A stretch of DNA of 64,000 nucleotides, from positions 124,001-188,000 of the forward strand of contig NZ_FTOJ01000001.1 in the NCBI RefSeq assembly GCF_900156685.1, in the 5' to 3' direction. Position 1 is the first letter of the stretch; the number at the start of each line of letters is the position of its first letter. This document shows positions 1 to 8,182 of the stretch, piece after piece. The notes below the pieces were generated by a model. It did not search any database and had not been told where the DNA came from. It worked only from the letters and a program-made list of their open reading frames with translations. Origin of the DNA: Chryseobacterium piscicola. GTDB lineage: Bacteria; Bacteroidota; Bacteroidia; Flavobacteriales; Weeksellaceae. The position numbers and the translations under genes are program-made.

Positions 1-1083
1 TGTTCTACTGAATAAATGAGGCTGGAAAACCACTAACAATTTTTTATCTGGATAAAATGTTTTGATTGAACCAACGACAGCATTGATCTCTGTTGGATGG
101 TGTGCATAATCATCAATATAGATTTTACCGCTCGGATAAATACGTTTTGTATACCTTCTTTTTATGCCTTTAAAATTGGCAATGGCTTTCTTTAAAACTT
201 CAAAATCAACTCCCAAATTATGAAGAATTGCTAAGGCAACCGTCGCATTTTCAACGTTATGAATTCCAGGAACATCCCACACAAAATCTTTTATCGTTTC
301 AGTTGGGGTATGAAAATCGAAGTAGATTTTATCATAATCCATGCGAAGATTATCTGAGTAATAATCAGCTTCTTCATTTACGGCATACGTAATATGAGGT
401 CTTCCGATTTCAATTCCTTTTCTTACAAAAAGTTGCTTATCATCAGGAACCAAGGCTGCAAACTGTTTGAAACCTTCCTCGATTGTGTTTTTATCGCCGT
501 AAATATCCAAATGATCAGCATCCGTAGAAGTAATCACCGCCCAATCCGGAGAAAGGTTGAGAAAACTTCTGTCATATTCATCAGCTTCAACTACAGAATA
601 TTGATTTCCATTAAATAAGAAATTTGATTTAAAATTCTCTGAAATTCCACCTAAAAAACAAGAGAAAGGCAAATCTGCTTCTTTACACAAATGCGAAACC
701 AAAGTAGACGTTGTGGTCTTACCATGAGTTCCTGCAACTGCGATGCAATCTGTGTTTTCGGTAATTAAACCTAAAACTTTTGCACGTTTTAAAACTTCAA
801 ATTTATTTTCATTGAAATAATCTAAAATCCCCAATTTTTTAATTGCCGGAGTGTAGATTATCAATGTATTTTCTTTCTTAAGAGAAGTGATTTTATCATC
901 AATACCATCTTCAAAAACAATATCGATTCCCTCGCTCATCAAAGCCGTCGTGAGTTTGGTGTTGGTTTTATCGTAGCCCAAAACATTCTTGCCCGAAGCA
1001 TGGAAATAGCGCGCCAAAGCACTCATCCCAATACCTCCGATTCCGACGAAGTAAAAATTTTGATATGTTTCTAAAACTTTCAT
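1..1083 (-). CDS. murC: UDP-N-acetylmuramate--L-alanine ligase MurC (3' end off the left edge)
   Basis: ATP-dependent cytoplasmic ligase that adds L-alanine to UDP-MurNAc, the first step of the peptidoglycan stem peptide. The ATG is at 1083 and the frame stays open for 361 codons to base 1, so roughly the last fifth of a normal ~450-residue MurC is missing. An N-terminal Rossmann motif (FVGIGGIGMSALA) is followed by the Mur-ligase P-loop (AGTHGKTTTSTL), the central EADEYDRSF segment and DYAHHPTE. It is the last dcw gene in view, 55 bp downstream of murG, and probably co-transcribed with it. Identity is firm; only the C-terminus is unseen. Confidence 0.96.
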   Translation of the reverse strand, partial: MKVLETYQNFYFVGIGGIGMSALARYFHASGKNVLGYDKTNTKLTTALMSEGIDIVFEDGIDDKITSLKKENTLIIYTPAIKKLGILDYFNENKFEVLKRAKVLGLITENTDCIAVAGTHGKTTTSTLVSHLCKEADLPFSCFLGGISENFKSNFLFNGNQYSVVEADEYDRSFLNLSPDWAVITSTDADHLDIYGDKNTIEEGFKQFAALVPDDKQLFVRKGIEIGRPHITYAVNEEADYYSDNLRMDYDKIYFDFHTPTETIKDFVWDVPGIHNVENATVALAILHNLGVDFEVLKKAIANFKGIKRRYTKRIYPSGKIYIDDYAHHPTEINAVVGSIKTFYPDKKLLVVFQPHLFSRT

Positions 1084-1138
1084 TTATTTAATTAAAATAT
1101 TTAAAGATTAAATGATTAAAAAATTAATTCAAATTATC

Positions 1139-2266
1139 TTATTTTATCACTTTAAAAATCTCATCCACAATCTCTTTTGCCGCATTGGGTTTGGCAAAAT
1201 ATTTCAGATTGTCTGACATTTCTTTTCTTACATTTTCGCTCTCGCAGATTTCTGATAGCGTGCTCCAGAATTTTTCCTGCATTTCAGAGTCTTTTACCAT
1301 TTTGGCTGCGTTTTTTTCAACTAGATTCATCGCATTTTTGGTTTGATGATCTTCCGCTGCAAATGGGAACGGAACCAACAAAACTGGTTTCTGAGTAACA
1401 GCCAATTCTGAAATAGCAATGGCACCCGCTCTGGAAACAATGACATCAGCTGCTGAATAGGCAGTTTCCATGTCTTTGATGAATTCCTTTATTTGTATTT
1501 GGTTGTTGGTTGTTGGTTGTTGGTTATTTCCATCAACTGACAACTGACAACTATCAACTATCTCTTTATAATCCAGTTTGCCAGTTTGCCAGATCAATTG
1601 ATATCCTTTTTCTTTAAGTTTATCTAAATTTTCTTTCCAACCGTTGTTTAATGTTCTTGATCCTAAAGAACCACCAACTGATAAAATGGTCAGTTTATTT
1701 TTATCTAAACTTAATTTTTCTTTAGCTGAGGAAGTCTCCTGCATTCCTGAAATGATATTCTCACGAATAGGATTTCCCAGAAACTTTATTTTTTCAATAG
1801 GAAAACCTTCCACTTTAGGATAAGCTGTGAAAACGGCTTTTGCTTTTTTACTTAAAATTTTATTCGTCACACCTGCATGTGCATTCTGTTCCTGAATAAA
1901 GATTGGAATCCCCATTTTACTGGCTTCATACAAAGCTGGTCCGCTTGCGAAACCGCCTGTTCCTACTGCAAAATCTGGCGCGAAATTTTTAATGATTCTT
2001 TTAGATTTAGATAAACTTTTCAAAATTTTGAAAGGCAAACCTAAATTGGAAAGTATATTTCCTCGGTTGATTCCAGCGATGTCAATTCCTTCGATTTTGT
2101 AGCCAGCTTGCGGAACTTTTTCCATTTCCATTTTTCCATTGGCACCGATGAACAAAAATTCTGCATCCGGAAATCTTTTTTTGATTTCGTCTGCAATAGC
2201 AATGGCTGGGAAGATGTGACCACCTGTTCCGCCTCCGCTTAGTAATATTTTTAGTTTTTTGTTCAT
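1139..2266 (-). CDS. murG: UDP-GlcNAc:undecaprenyl-PP-MurNAc-pentapeptide GlcNAc transferase MurG
   Basis: Membrane-associated GT28 glycosyltransferase that converts lipid I to lipid II. The glycine loop LLSGGGTGGH lies at residues 8-17, followed by GTGGFASGPAL, the EQNAHAG segment, and a donor-site region SRAGAIAISEL with PFPFAAEDHQ. ATG 2266 is chosen because it places the glycine loop at the usual distance; 2275 is the alternative, and the longer frame to 2314 runs into the junction hairpin. Odd feature: an extra stretch of about 20 residues, rich in Asn/Gln and encoded by heptanucleotide repeats, sits between the GKLDYKE and KEFIKDM segments. Confidence 0.95.
   Translation of the reverse strand: MNKKLKILLSGGGTGGHIFPAIAIADEIKKRFPDAEFLFIGANGKMEMEKVPQAGYKIEGIDIAGINRGNILSNLGLPFKILKSLSKSKRIIKNFAPDFAVGTGGFASGPALYEASKMGIPIFIQEQNAHAGVTNKILSKKAKAVFTAYPKVEGFPIEKIKFLGNPIRENIISGMQETSSAKEKLSLDKNKLTILSVGGSLGSRTLNNGWKENLDKLKEKGYQLIWQTGKLDYKEIVDSCQLSVDGNNQQPTTNNQIQIKEFIKDMETAYSAADVIVSRAGAIAISELAVTQKPVLLVPFPFAAEDHQTKNAMNLVEKNAAKMVKDSEMQEKFWSTLSEICESENVRKEMSDNLKYFAKPNAAKEIVDEIFKVIK
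1501..1561. repeat. two heptanucleotide arrays inside murG
   Basis: On the plus strand 1501-1525 reads as 3.5 copies of GGTTGTT, and 1534-1561 reads as CAACTGA, CAACTGA, CAACTAT, CAACTAT. Both arrays have a 7-base period and stay in frame with murG, adding a low-complexity segment to the protein. A similar CTATCAACTGA fragment occurs upstream of mraZ near 12037-12047, so this seems to be a dispersed repeat family. Confidence 0.8.
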
Positions 2267-2279
2267 ATTTTTCATTATT

Positions 2280-2333
2280 GATGAATGATTATTGATAAGC
2301 GATATGAAAATCAATTATAAATTATCATTCATC
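2280..2333. repeat. imperfect hairpin at the ftsW-murG junction
   Basis: GATGAATGAT (2280-2289) is the reverse complement of ATCATTCATC (2324-2333), and ATTGAT (2291-2296) pairs with ATCAAT (2310-2315). No U-run follows, so it is more likely an intergenic repeat or an mRNA-processing hairpin than a terminator. It overlaps the spurious upstream extension of the murG frame. Confidence 0.6.
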
Positions 2334-2341
2334 ATTTATAT

Positions 2342-3580
2342 TTACGCTATGTCGTTTATTTCTACGATGCTTTGTTTTTTGCCCATTCCTTCTTCGTCAT
2401 ATATCTGTATTCTTGAGCTTATATTTAAAATAATTCCTAGCTGGATGTAGGTTACCAACATGGATGTTCCTCCATAGCTAATCAGCGGTAATGGCTGTCC
2501 TGTAACCGGAATCAGATTCACGGCCACGGCAATGTTTACTGCCAATTGGATGAAAATCATCACCCCGAGACTGAGCACGAGCAACGACCCGAAAAATGCG
2601 GGCATTTTACTTGCAATCATTACAATCCGTACAATCATAATAAGGTACATACTGATTAGAAATCCTGCTCCTAGCAAACCATACTCTTCTACTATTACCG
2701 CAAAAATAAAATCGGATGCAGATTGCGGAAGCATCTGTTTTAAAGCACTTTTTCCTGGTCCCATCCCGGTAATTCCGCCGTGAACTATGGCGGCTTTTGC
2801 CTGCATTACCTGATAGTTTTTTGCTTTTACACTTTCATCATCAACATCTGCAGATTTTGCTTTGCTTGAAGTAAATGTTTCGATACGGCTCATCCATGTA
2901 TGTACGCGGTTTCCTCCAATCATATTGGTGTTTAGAGCAATTACTAAAAACAAGGCAATCGCCACGACGGATGCTGAAATAAATCCTGCGATGTACTTCC
3001 AATGAAGCTGCCCGATAACCAAGACAATCACCGAAACCATTAAAATCATCAACGCCGTAGAACCGTTATCTTTTGCAACCAATACGAAAACCAACAAAAT
3101 AGGTCCGAAAATGTACATTACATTCTCTATTGGAAGCCTTTCTCTTGTAATTTTTTTTGTTAAATATCTGCACAAATAGATGACCAACATTAAAAAAGCA
3201 AAAGACGAGGGTTGAAACGAAATAGGTGTTCCGGGAATTTTCAGCCATCTAGAGGCACTTGCCCCGTCAATCGTTTGCCCCGTAAACATTGTGACAATCA
3301 GTAGAATAATCATTAAACCCAACATAATACTGCTGAGTTTTCCCATGTATTCATATTTTGCCATGCCTACAATCCTCATAATTGCCAAACCTAAGAGCAC
3401 GAAAAACATGTGTTTCATCACGTGACCTGTTGTGGTTCCGTTATTTACAATATATTCAAGGTTTGAACTTGCAGAATATACTGGGAAAATAGATAAAATG
3501 GAGATCACAAGAATAACCATCCAAAGTACTTTATCGCCCTTTAGAAATTCAAATTTGCTTTCTATATTCTGTTCGTCCAT
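2342..3580 (-). CDS. ftsW: SEDS peptidoglycan glycosyltransferase FtsW
   Basis: Polytopic inner-membrane SEDS protein that polymerises septal glycan with the class B PBP (FtsI). 412 residues from ATG 3580, with about ten hydrophobic segments. Visible family features are GASASRWLKIPG, a long extracytoplasmic loop around AKSADVDDESVKAKNYQ, VEEYGLLGAGFL, and the C-terminal TGQPLPLISYGGTSM. The frame can be extended to 3613, but the extra 11 residues come from the repeat shared with the murD end, so 3580 is preferred. It lies between murD (22 bp gap) and murG. Confidence 0.95.
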   Translation of the reverse strand: MDEQNIESKFEFLKGDKVLWMVILVISILSIFPVYSASSNLEYIVNNGTTTGHVMKHMFFVLLGLAIMRIVGMAKYEYMGKLSSIMLGLMIILLIVTMFTGQTIDGASASRWLKIPGTPISFQPSSFAFLMLVIYLCRYLTKKITRERLPIENVMYIFGPILLVFVLVAKDNGSTALMILMVSVIVLVIGQLHWKYIAGFISASVVAIALFLVIALNTNMIGGNRVHTWMSRIETFTSSKAKSADVDDESVKAKNYQVMQAKAAIVHGGITGMGPGKSALKQMLPQSASDFIFAVIVEEYGLLGAGFLISMYLIMIVRIVMIASKMPAFFGSLLVLSLGVMIFIQLAVNIAVAVNLIPVTGQPLPLISYGGTSMLVTYIQLGIILNISSRIQIYDEEGMGKKQSIVEINDIA

Positions 3581-3618
3581 AATTTTTGTGGTTGGCTTTT
3601 GGCTAGTTACCATTGGCT
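3581..3618. repeat. degenerate GGCTTTTGGC-type repeat at the murD-ftsW junction
   Basis: The plus strand reads TTGGCTTTTGGC followed by ATTGGCTTTTAA, two near copies of one unit. It supplies the last codons of murD and a false extension of ftsW. Related GCTTTTGGC and GGGCTTTAAGCTTAGAGC motifs occur at 4953-4990 and 48590-48625. Confidence 0.55.
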
Positions 3619-4940
3619 TTTAAAACTTGTTCTTTAAACTGCCGCCCTCTATCTTCATAGTTTTTGAAAAGATCAAAACTTGCACAACAAGGCGATAGCA
3701 AAACTGTATCTCCATTTTTTACCAGAGATTTTGACGTTTTTACAGCTTCTTCCATGCTTGAAGTGCTGTAAATAAATTCTTTTTTGTCCTTAAAGAAATC
3801 TATAATCTTATGGTTATCAACTCCTAAACAAACAATTGCTTTTACTTTTCTTTTAACTAAATCTTCAATTTCGGAATAATCGTTTCCTTTATCTACACCT
3901 CCAACAATCCAAACAGTTGGATTTTTCATGCTTTCTAAAGCATAATAAGCAGCATTTACGTTAGTTGCCTTGCTGTCGTTGATGTATTTTACACCTTCAA
4001 TTTCTGTAACAAATTCTAATCTATGCTCTACTGCCTGAAAAGTCATTAGTGAGTTTCTAATACTTTCATTATTGATTTCTAATATTTTACCAGCAATTGA
4101 AGCTGCCAAACTGTTGGCTACATTGTGATTTCCCAATAGAGATAACTCATCAACTTTCATTGAGAATTCATCTTTTAGTTTTACCACAATTTTATCTTCA
4201 TTAATAAAACCTCCTTCAGACAATTTTTCGTTGGTTGAAAAAGGAATCATCTTAGCTTTGATTTCAAATTTTTCGAGAATGTTTTTGCTCATTTCATCAT
4301 CTTTATTGTAGATGAAAAAATTATCATTCTCTTGGTTCTCAGCAATTCTGAATTTGGCTAAAGCATACTCTTCGTAGTTGTAATTGTACTGATCCAAATG
4401 ATCTTTAGACAAATTCAACAATAAAGAAATATACGGTCTGAAATTCTGAATATCATCCAACTGGAAAGAACTCACCTCCAAAACATAATATTCATGGTTT
4501 TCATCTGCTACTTGTTTTGCAAAACTGTAGCCTATGTTTCCGCCTAAACCAACATTTAATCCGTCATTTTTCAGGATATAATAGATTAAAGAGGTTGTCG
4601 TTGTTTTTCCGTTGCTTCCCGTGATAGCAATGATTTTTGCATCTGTAAATTCTGAAGCAAACTCTATTTCAGAAGAAAGTCTAATGCCCTTCTCATGAAT
4701 TTTGTTGATCATCTCTGCCTTTTTCGGAATTCCTGGGCTTTTTACGATCCAATCAGCGCTTAAAATTCTTGCTTCATCGTGGTTTCCTTCTTCAAATTCA
4801 ATTTCATTATCCCTAAGAAATTGCTTGTAGCTATCCTTAATGGCACCTTTGTCTGAAAGAAAGACTTCCAAACCCTTTTTTTTAGCCAAATAAGCAGCAC
4901 CACAACCGCTTTCTCCACCTCCTAAAACAACTATTTTCAT
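3603..4940 (-). CDS. murD: UDP-N-acetylmuramoyl-L-alanine--D-glutamate ligase MurD
   Basis: Cytoplasmic ligase adding D-glutamate to UDP-MurNAc-L-Ala. 445 residues from ATG 4940, typical for MurD. The N-terminal Rossmann motif is VVLGGGESGCG, the ATP loop GSNGKTT is at residues 108-114, the Mur central region reads LLNLSKDHLDQYNYNY, and the C-terminal domain starts with VEHRLEFV and NDSKATN, ending with a LLSPCCASFD-type motif. The 6-residue extension to 4958 lies in repeat-derived DNA and was rejected. The stop codon sits inside the GGCTTTTGGC repeat, so the last few residues may vary between strains. Confidence 0.96.
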   Translation of the reverse strand: MKIVVLGGGESGCGAAYLAKKKGLEVFLSDKGAIKDSYKQFLRDNEIEFEEGNHDEARILSADWIVKSPGIPKKAEMINKIHEKGIRLSSEIEFASEFTDAKIIAITGSNGKTTTTSLIYYILKNDGLNVGLGGNIGYSFAKQVADENHEYYVLEVSSFQLDDIQNFRPYISLLLNLSKDHLDQYNYNYEEYALAKFRIAENQENDNFFIYNKDDEMSKNILEKFEIKAKMIPFSTNEKLSEGGFINEDKIVVKLKDEFSMKVDELSLLGNHNVANSLAASIAGKILEINNESIRNSLMTFQAVEHRLEFVTEIEGVKYINDSKATNVNAAYYALESMKNPTVWIVGGVDKGNDYSEIEDLVKRKVKAIVCLGVDNHKIIDFFKDKKEFIYSTSSMEEAVKTSKSLVKNGDTVLLSPCCASFDLFKNYEDRGRQFKEQVLKANGN

Positions 4941-4996
4941 ATAATTTGCTTTATGCATTGGGCTTTAAGCTTAGAGCTTATCGCTTACTGCTAATT
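4941..4996. repeat. degenerate AGCTT/GGGCTTTAAG repeat at the mraY-murD junction
   Basis: The plus strand carries GGGCTTTAAGCTTAGAGC and then CTTATCGCTTACTGC, a degenerate run of GCTTA units that fills the whole gap between the two genes. No promoter or terminator was recognised in it. Confidence 0.5.
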
Positions 4997-6238
4997 TTAT
5001 CTCATTTTTAATGTAATAAGACATACAATTGCTAACATAACCCCGATGATAATCATTCTGTTGACGATTTTACTTTCGTGAAAACCATCTTTCTGATAAT
5101 GATGATGAAGCGGAGACATTTTAAACAATCTATTGTTTTGGGCGTATTCTAACCCGAATTTTCTTTTTCTGTATTTAAAGACAACCACCTGAAGCATTAC
5201 CGAGATATTTTCAATTAAGAAAATTCCGCAAAGCACAGGAATCATCAATTCTTTTCTTAAAATAACCGCTAAAACGGCAATTACACCACCCAACATTAAA
5301 CTTCCTGTATCTCCCATGAAAACCTGAGCAGGATAGGTATTGTACCAAAAGAAGCCTATCACGGCACCTACCATTGCGACGGCAAAAATGGTGGTTTCGC
5401 CCATATTTGGAAGAAACATAATATTGAGATAATCTGCAAAAATAATATTCCCGGAAACGTAGGCAAAAAATGCCAATGCTAAAAGAATTATGGTGCTTGT
5501 TCCCGCGGCTAAACCATCTATTCCGTCTGTGATATTGGCACCATTGGAAACAGCTGTAACAATAAAAATTACAATCGGAATAAACACTATCCATGCCCAT
5601 TCGTGAGCATCTTTGTCATTCATCCAAAATAAAATTCCGCTATAATCAAATTCGTTATTTTTAGTAAAAGGAACGGTAGAAACTGTAATTTTTTCCGTTG
5701 GCATAAAGTTTTGTTCAACGTTATTTCTGTTGACCACTTTTGCGTCTGCATATTTTCTTTTAACTGTAATATCGGGATGGAAATACATTGTAACTCCTAT
5801 AATTAAGCCTAAGCCGACTTGGCCTACAATTTTAAATTTTCCGCTTAGCCCGTCTTTATTTTTCTTTATTTTCTTTAAATAATCATCTATAAAACCAATT
5901 GCTCCCATCCAAATCACAGTTACAATCAAAAGAACGATGTAAATATTGGTGATTCTTGTAAACAGCAAAACCGGTATTAAAGTGGCAATAATGATGATGA
6001 AACCGCCCATTGTAGGTGTTCCTTCTTTTTGCTTTTGCCCGTCTAATCCTAAATCACGTACCAACTCGCCCATCTGTTTTCCTCTGAGGTAATTGATGAT
6101 GCTTTTCCCATAAACGAGGGCGATCATTAATGAAAGTAAAACAGCCATCCCTGCACGGAAAGAGATGTACTTCATCATTCCCATTCCGGGAATGTGAATG
6201 CCTTGGCTCGTTAAATATTCGTATAGATAGTATAGCAT
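4997..6238 (-). CDS. mraY: phospho-MurNAc-pentapeptide translocase MraY
   Basis: Inner-membrane enzyme that transfers phospho-MurNAc-pentapeptide to undecaprenyl phosphate to make lipid I. Conserved sites are GTPTMGG (73-79), the Asp pair in FIDDY (118-119), NITDGIDG (235-242), FMGDTGS and the [10 protein letters not shown] loop. At 413 residues it is about 50 longer than the E. coli protein: residues ~153-214 form an extra hydrophilic loop ([16 protein letters not shown] to KDAHEW), which I believe is common in Bacteroidota. The ten or so membrane segments are otherwise normal. It lies between murD and the inserted IVP gene. Confidence 0.95.
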   Translation of the reverse strand: MLYYLYEYLTSQGIHIPGMGMMKYISFRAGMAVLLSLMIALVYGKSIINYLRGKQMGELVRDLGLDGQKQKEGTPTMGGFIIIIATLIPVLLFTRITNIYIVLLIVTVIWMGAIGFIDDYLKKIKKNKDGLSGKFKIVGQVGLGLIIGVTMYFHPDITVKRKYADAKVVNRNNVEQNFMPTEKITVSTVPFTKNNEFDYSGILFWMNDKDAHEWAWIVFIPIVIFIVTAVSNGANITDGIDGLAAGTSTIILLALAFFAYVSGNIIFADYLNIMFLPNMGETTIFAVAMVGAVIGFFWYNTYPAQVFMGDTGSLMLGGVIAVLAVILRKELMIPVLCGIFLIENISVMLQVVVFKYRKRKFGLEYAQNNRLFKMSPLHHHYQKDGFHESKIVNRMIIIGVMLAIVCLITLKMR

Positions 6239-6273
6239 TTTTTAAGATTTAAAATTTAATTTATTTAAAAATT

Positions 6274-6654
6274 TTAAGATTTGGGTTTGTCTATATTTGC
6301 GCTGAGATATTTAATAAAATTCGAGATATTGGTAGAAATTTCTCTGGACAGGATTATAATTTCCTCTGCCTCTTTTTCTTCTCCCAATTTTAATCTTTTT
6401 CTTACTATCATCATGCTTCTTACCTCAGCACAACTACCTTTCGCAATTTTTAAATATTTAATAAATTGTTTGTTATTATTATACTCTGAGCCTTCTGCAA
6501 TATTATTTGACACTGAAAAACCAGCCCTTTTAATTTGATTGATAAACTCAAACTCTCTTTCTAAGCCTTGACCTTTAAGGAAGAAATAAACTTTCTCAAT
6601 TAAATCTAAACTTTTATGATAAACAGGAAAGTCTTCAAAATTCTTTGTCATCAT
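6274..6654 (-). CDS. four-helix bundle protein (23S rRNA intervening-sequence type)
   Basis: 126-residue protein matching the IVP / four-helix bundle family (TIGR02436 type): an N-terminal DFPVYHKSLDLIEKVY helix, the conserved SVSNNIAEGSE motif (residues ~49-59), then ~KYLKIAKGSCAEVRS and a C-terminal helix. Relatives are encoded inside 23S rRNA intervening sequences and also as stand-alone genes; their molecular function is unknown. It sits in the dcw operon between mraY (35 bp) and murE (44 bp), flanked by AT-rich AAGATTTAAA-type repeats in roughly inverted orientation. That suggests a later insertion rather than a cell-wall role. The start could also be the second Met at 6651. Confidence 0.88.
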   Translation of the reverse strand: MMTKNFEDFPVYHKSLDLIEKVYFFLKGQGLEREFEFINQIKRAGFSVSNNIAEGSEYNNNKQFIKYLKIAKGSCAEVRSMMIVRKRLKLGEEKEAEEIIILSREISTNISNFIKYLSANIDKPKS

Positions 6655-6698
6655 AAATCTTTAAATTTTAAAATAAAATAAATCTTTCAATCACAAAT

Positions 6699-8159
6699 CT
6701 ATTTGCTCATCAATTTCCAAAGCTCATTAATCACTTCTTTATCATCAAAATAATGTTTTACACCATTGATTTCCTGATAGTTTTCGTGACCTTTTCCGGC
6801 TACGAGAACTATATCTTTCGGTTCGGAAAACTTAATTGCCATTTTTATAGCCTCTCTTCTGTCTGGTATTGAAGTGTATTTGCTGAAGTTCTGAGGTTCA
6901 ACGCCGGCTTCAATTTCTTTGATAATCTGAATAGGGTCTTCCGTTCTCGGATTGTCTGAGGTGATGATTGCCAAAGTTGATTTCTTTGACGCAATATTTC
7001 CCATTTCAGGTCTTTTGGCATGATCTCTGTCGCCTCCGCAACCGAAAACCGTGATTAATCTTTCGTTTTTTGTTCTGATATCGTTGATGCTGTCTAAAAC
7101 ATTTTCCAGCGCATCAGGAGTGTGTGCATAATCTACGATGAAGAAAATTCCACCATCAGATTTGAAGGTTTCAAATCTTCCATTGACTCTTTTCAAAATA
7201 CTGATTGCCTGAAGAACCTCATCTTGTTCGAAACCAAGCTCAGAAGCAATTCCGAAAACTAAAAGCAAATTATAAACATTGAATTTTCCTGTTAAAGTCG
7301 TCCAGAATTCTTTTCCGTTAAAATGTAACAGCATTCCGTTGAAATCTACTTCTAAAGTTCTTCCGTGGTAATCTGCCATTGTTTTCAAAGCATAAGACTT
7401 TTTTATAGCCTTTGTATTTTGAAGCATCACATTTGCGTTTTTATCATCAACATTGGTGATGGCGATTGCATTTCCATTTAATTCATCAAAAAATCTTTTC
7501 TTGATTTTCAAATATTCATCAAACGTTTTATGGTAGTCTAAATGGTCGTGCGTAAGATTGGTAAAGCCTGCAATTTTGAAATTTAAACCTTCAATTCTGT
7601 TTTGAGAAATTCCGTGAGAGCTTACTTCCATAAAGGCAAATTCGCAGCCTTCCTCAACAGCCTGAGCTAAGATTTTATTAATGGTAATGACATCCGGAGT
7701 TGTATGAGTCGCCGGAATGATTTTTTCTCCAATTCTGATTTCTACCGTTGAAAGTAAAGCAGAATCGTATCCTAAATTTTTAAAAACATCAAAGAGCAAA
7801 GTAGAAACAGACGTTTTTCCGTTGGTTCCTGTAACGCCAATTAACTTTAACTTTTCTGAAGGATTTCCATAAAAATTGGAAGCTAAGTGCCCTAAAGTTT
7901 TAGAAGAATCTTTCACTTTAATGTAAGTAATGTTTTCATCTAAATTTTCCGGAAGTTCTTCGCAAACGATTATTTTTGCTCCTTTTTCAATGGAAGATGC
8001 AATAAATGAATGTCCGTCTGCAATTGTTCCTTTTACCGCGATGTAAAGTGAGTCTTCGGAAACTTTTCTGCTGTCGAATACCAATTCAGAAACTTCACGG
8101 TCGTTTTTACCGTGGATTTCTAAAACTGGAATTCTGTTTAATAATTCAACTAATTGCAT
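6699..8159 (-). CDS. murE: UDP-MurNAc-tripeptide synthetase MurE (meso-diaminopimelate type)
   Basis: Cytoplasmic ligase adding the third stem-peptide residue. 486 residues, normal length. The ATP loop GTNGKT is at 111-116, the central motif reads NLTHDHLDYHKTFDEY with a carbamylated-lysine-type KIKKRFF region, and the C-terminal domain has VDYAHTPDAL and TSDNPRTEDP. The DNPR box is the known determinant for meso-diaminopimelate, so the peptidoglycan is predicted to be mDAP type. The gap to ftsI is only 23 bp. Confidence 0.96.
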   Translation of the reverse strand: MQLVELLNRIPVLEIHGKNDREVSELVFDSRKVSEDSLYIAVKGTIADGHSFIASSIEKGAKIIVCEELPENLDENITYIKVKDSSKTLGHLASNFYGNPSEKLKLIGVTGTNGKTSVSTLLFDVFKNLGYDSALLSTVEIRIGEKIIPATHTTPDVITINKILAQAVEEGCEFAFMEVSSHGISQNRIEGLNFKIAGFTNLTHDHLDYHKTFDEYLKIKKRFFDELNGNAIAITNVDDKNANVMLQNTKAIKKSYALKTMADYHGRTLEVDFNGMLLHFNGKEFWTTLTGKFNVYNLLLVFGIASELGFEQDEVLQAISILKRVNGRFETFKSDGGIFFIVDYAHTPDALENVLDSINDIRTKNERLITVFGCGGDRDHAKRPEMGNIASKKSTLAIITSDNPRTEDPIQIIKEIEAGVEPQNFSKYTSIPDRREAIKMAIKFSEPKDIVLVAGKGHENYQEINGVKHYFDDKEVINELWKLMSK

Positions 8160-8182
8160 TGTTGATGCTTTTTATTCTTTAT

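Noticed and set aside
1491..1565. CRISPR-like array in murG
   Set aside because: Units are 7 bases with no spacers and are translated within murG.
5211..5600. 129-codon minus-strand frame inside mraY
   Set aside because: Out-of-frame shadow with Cys/Arg-rich composition; mraY is the real gene.
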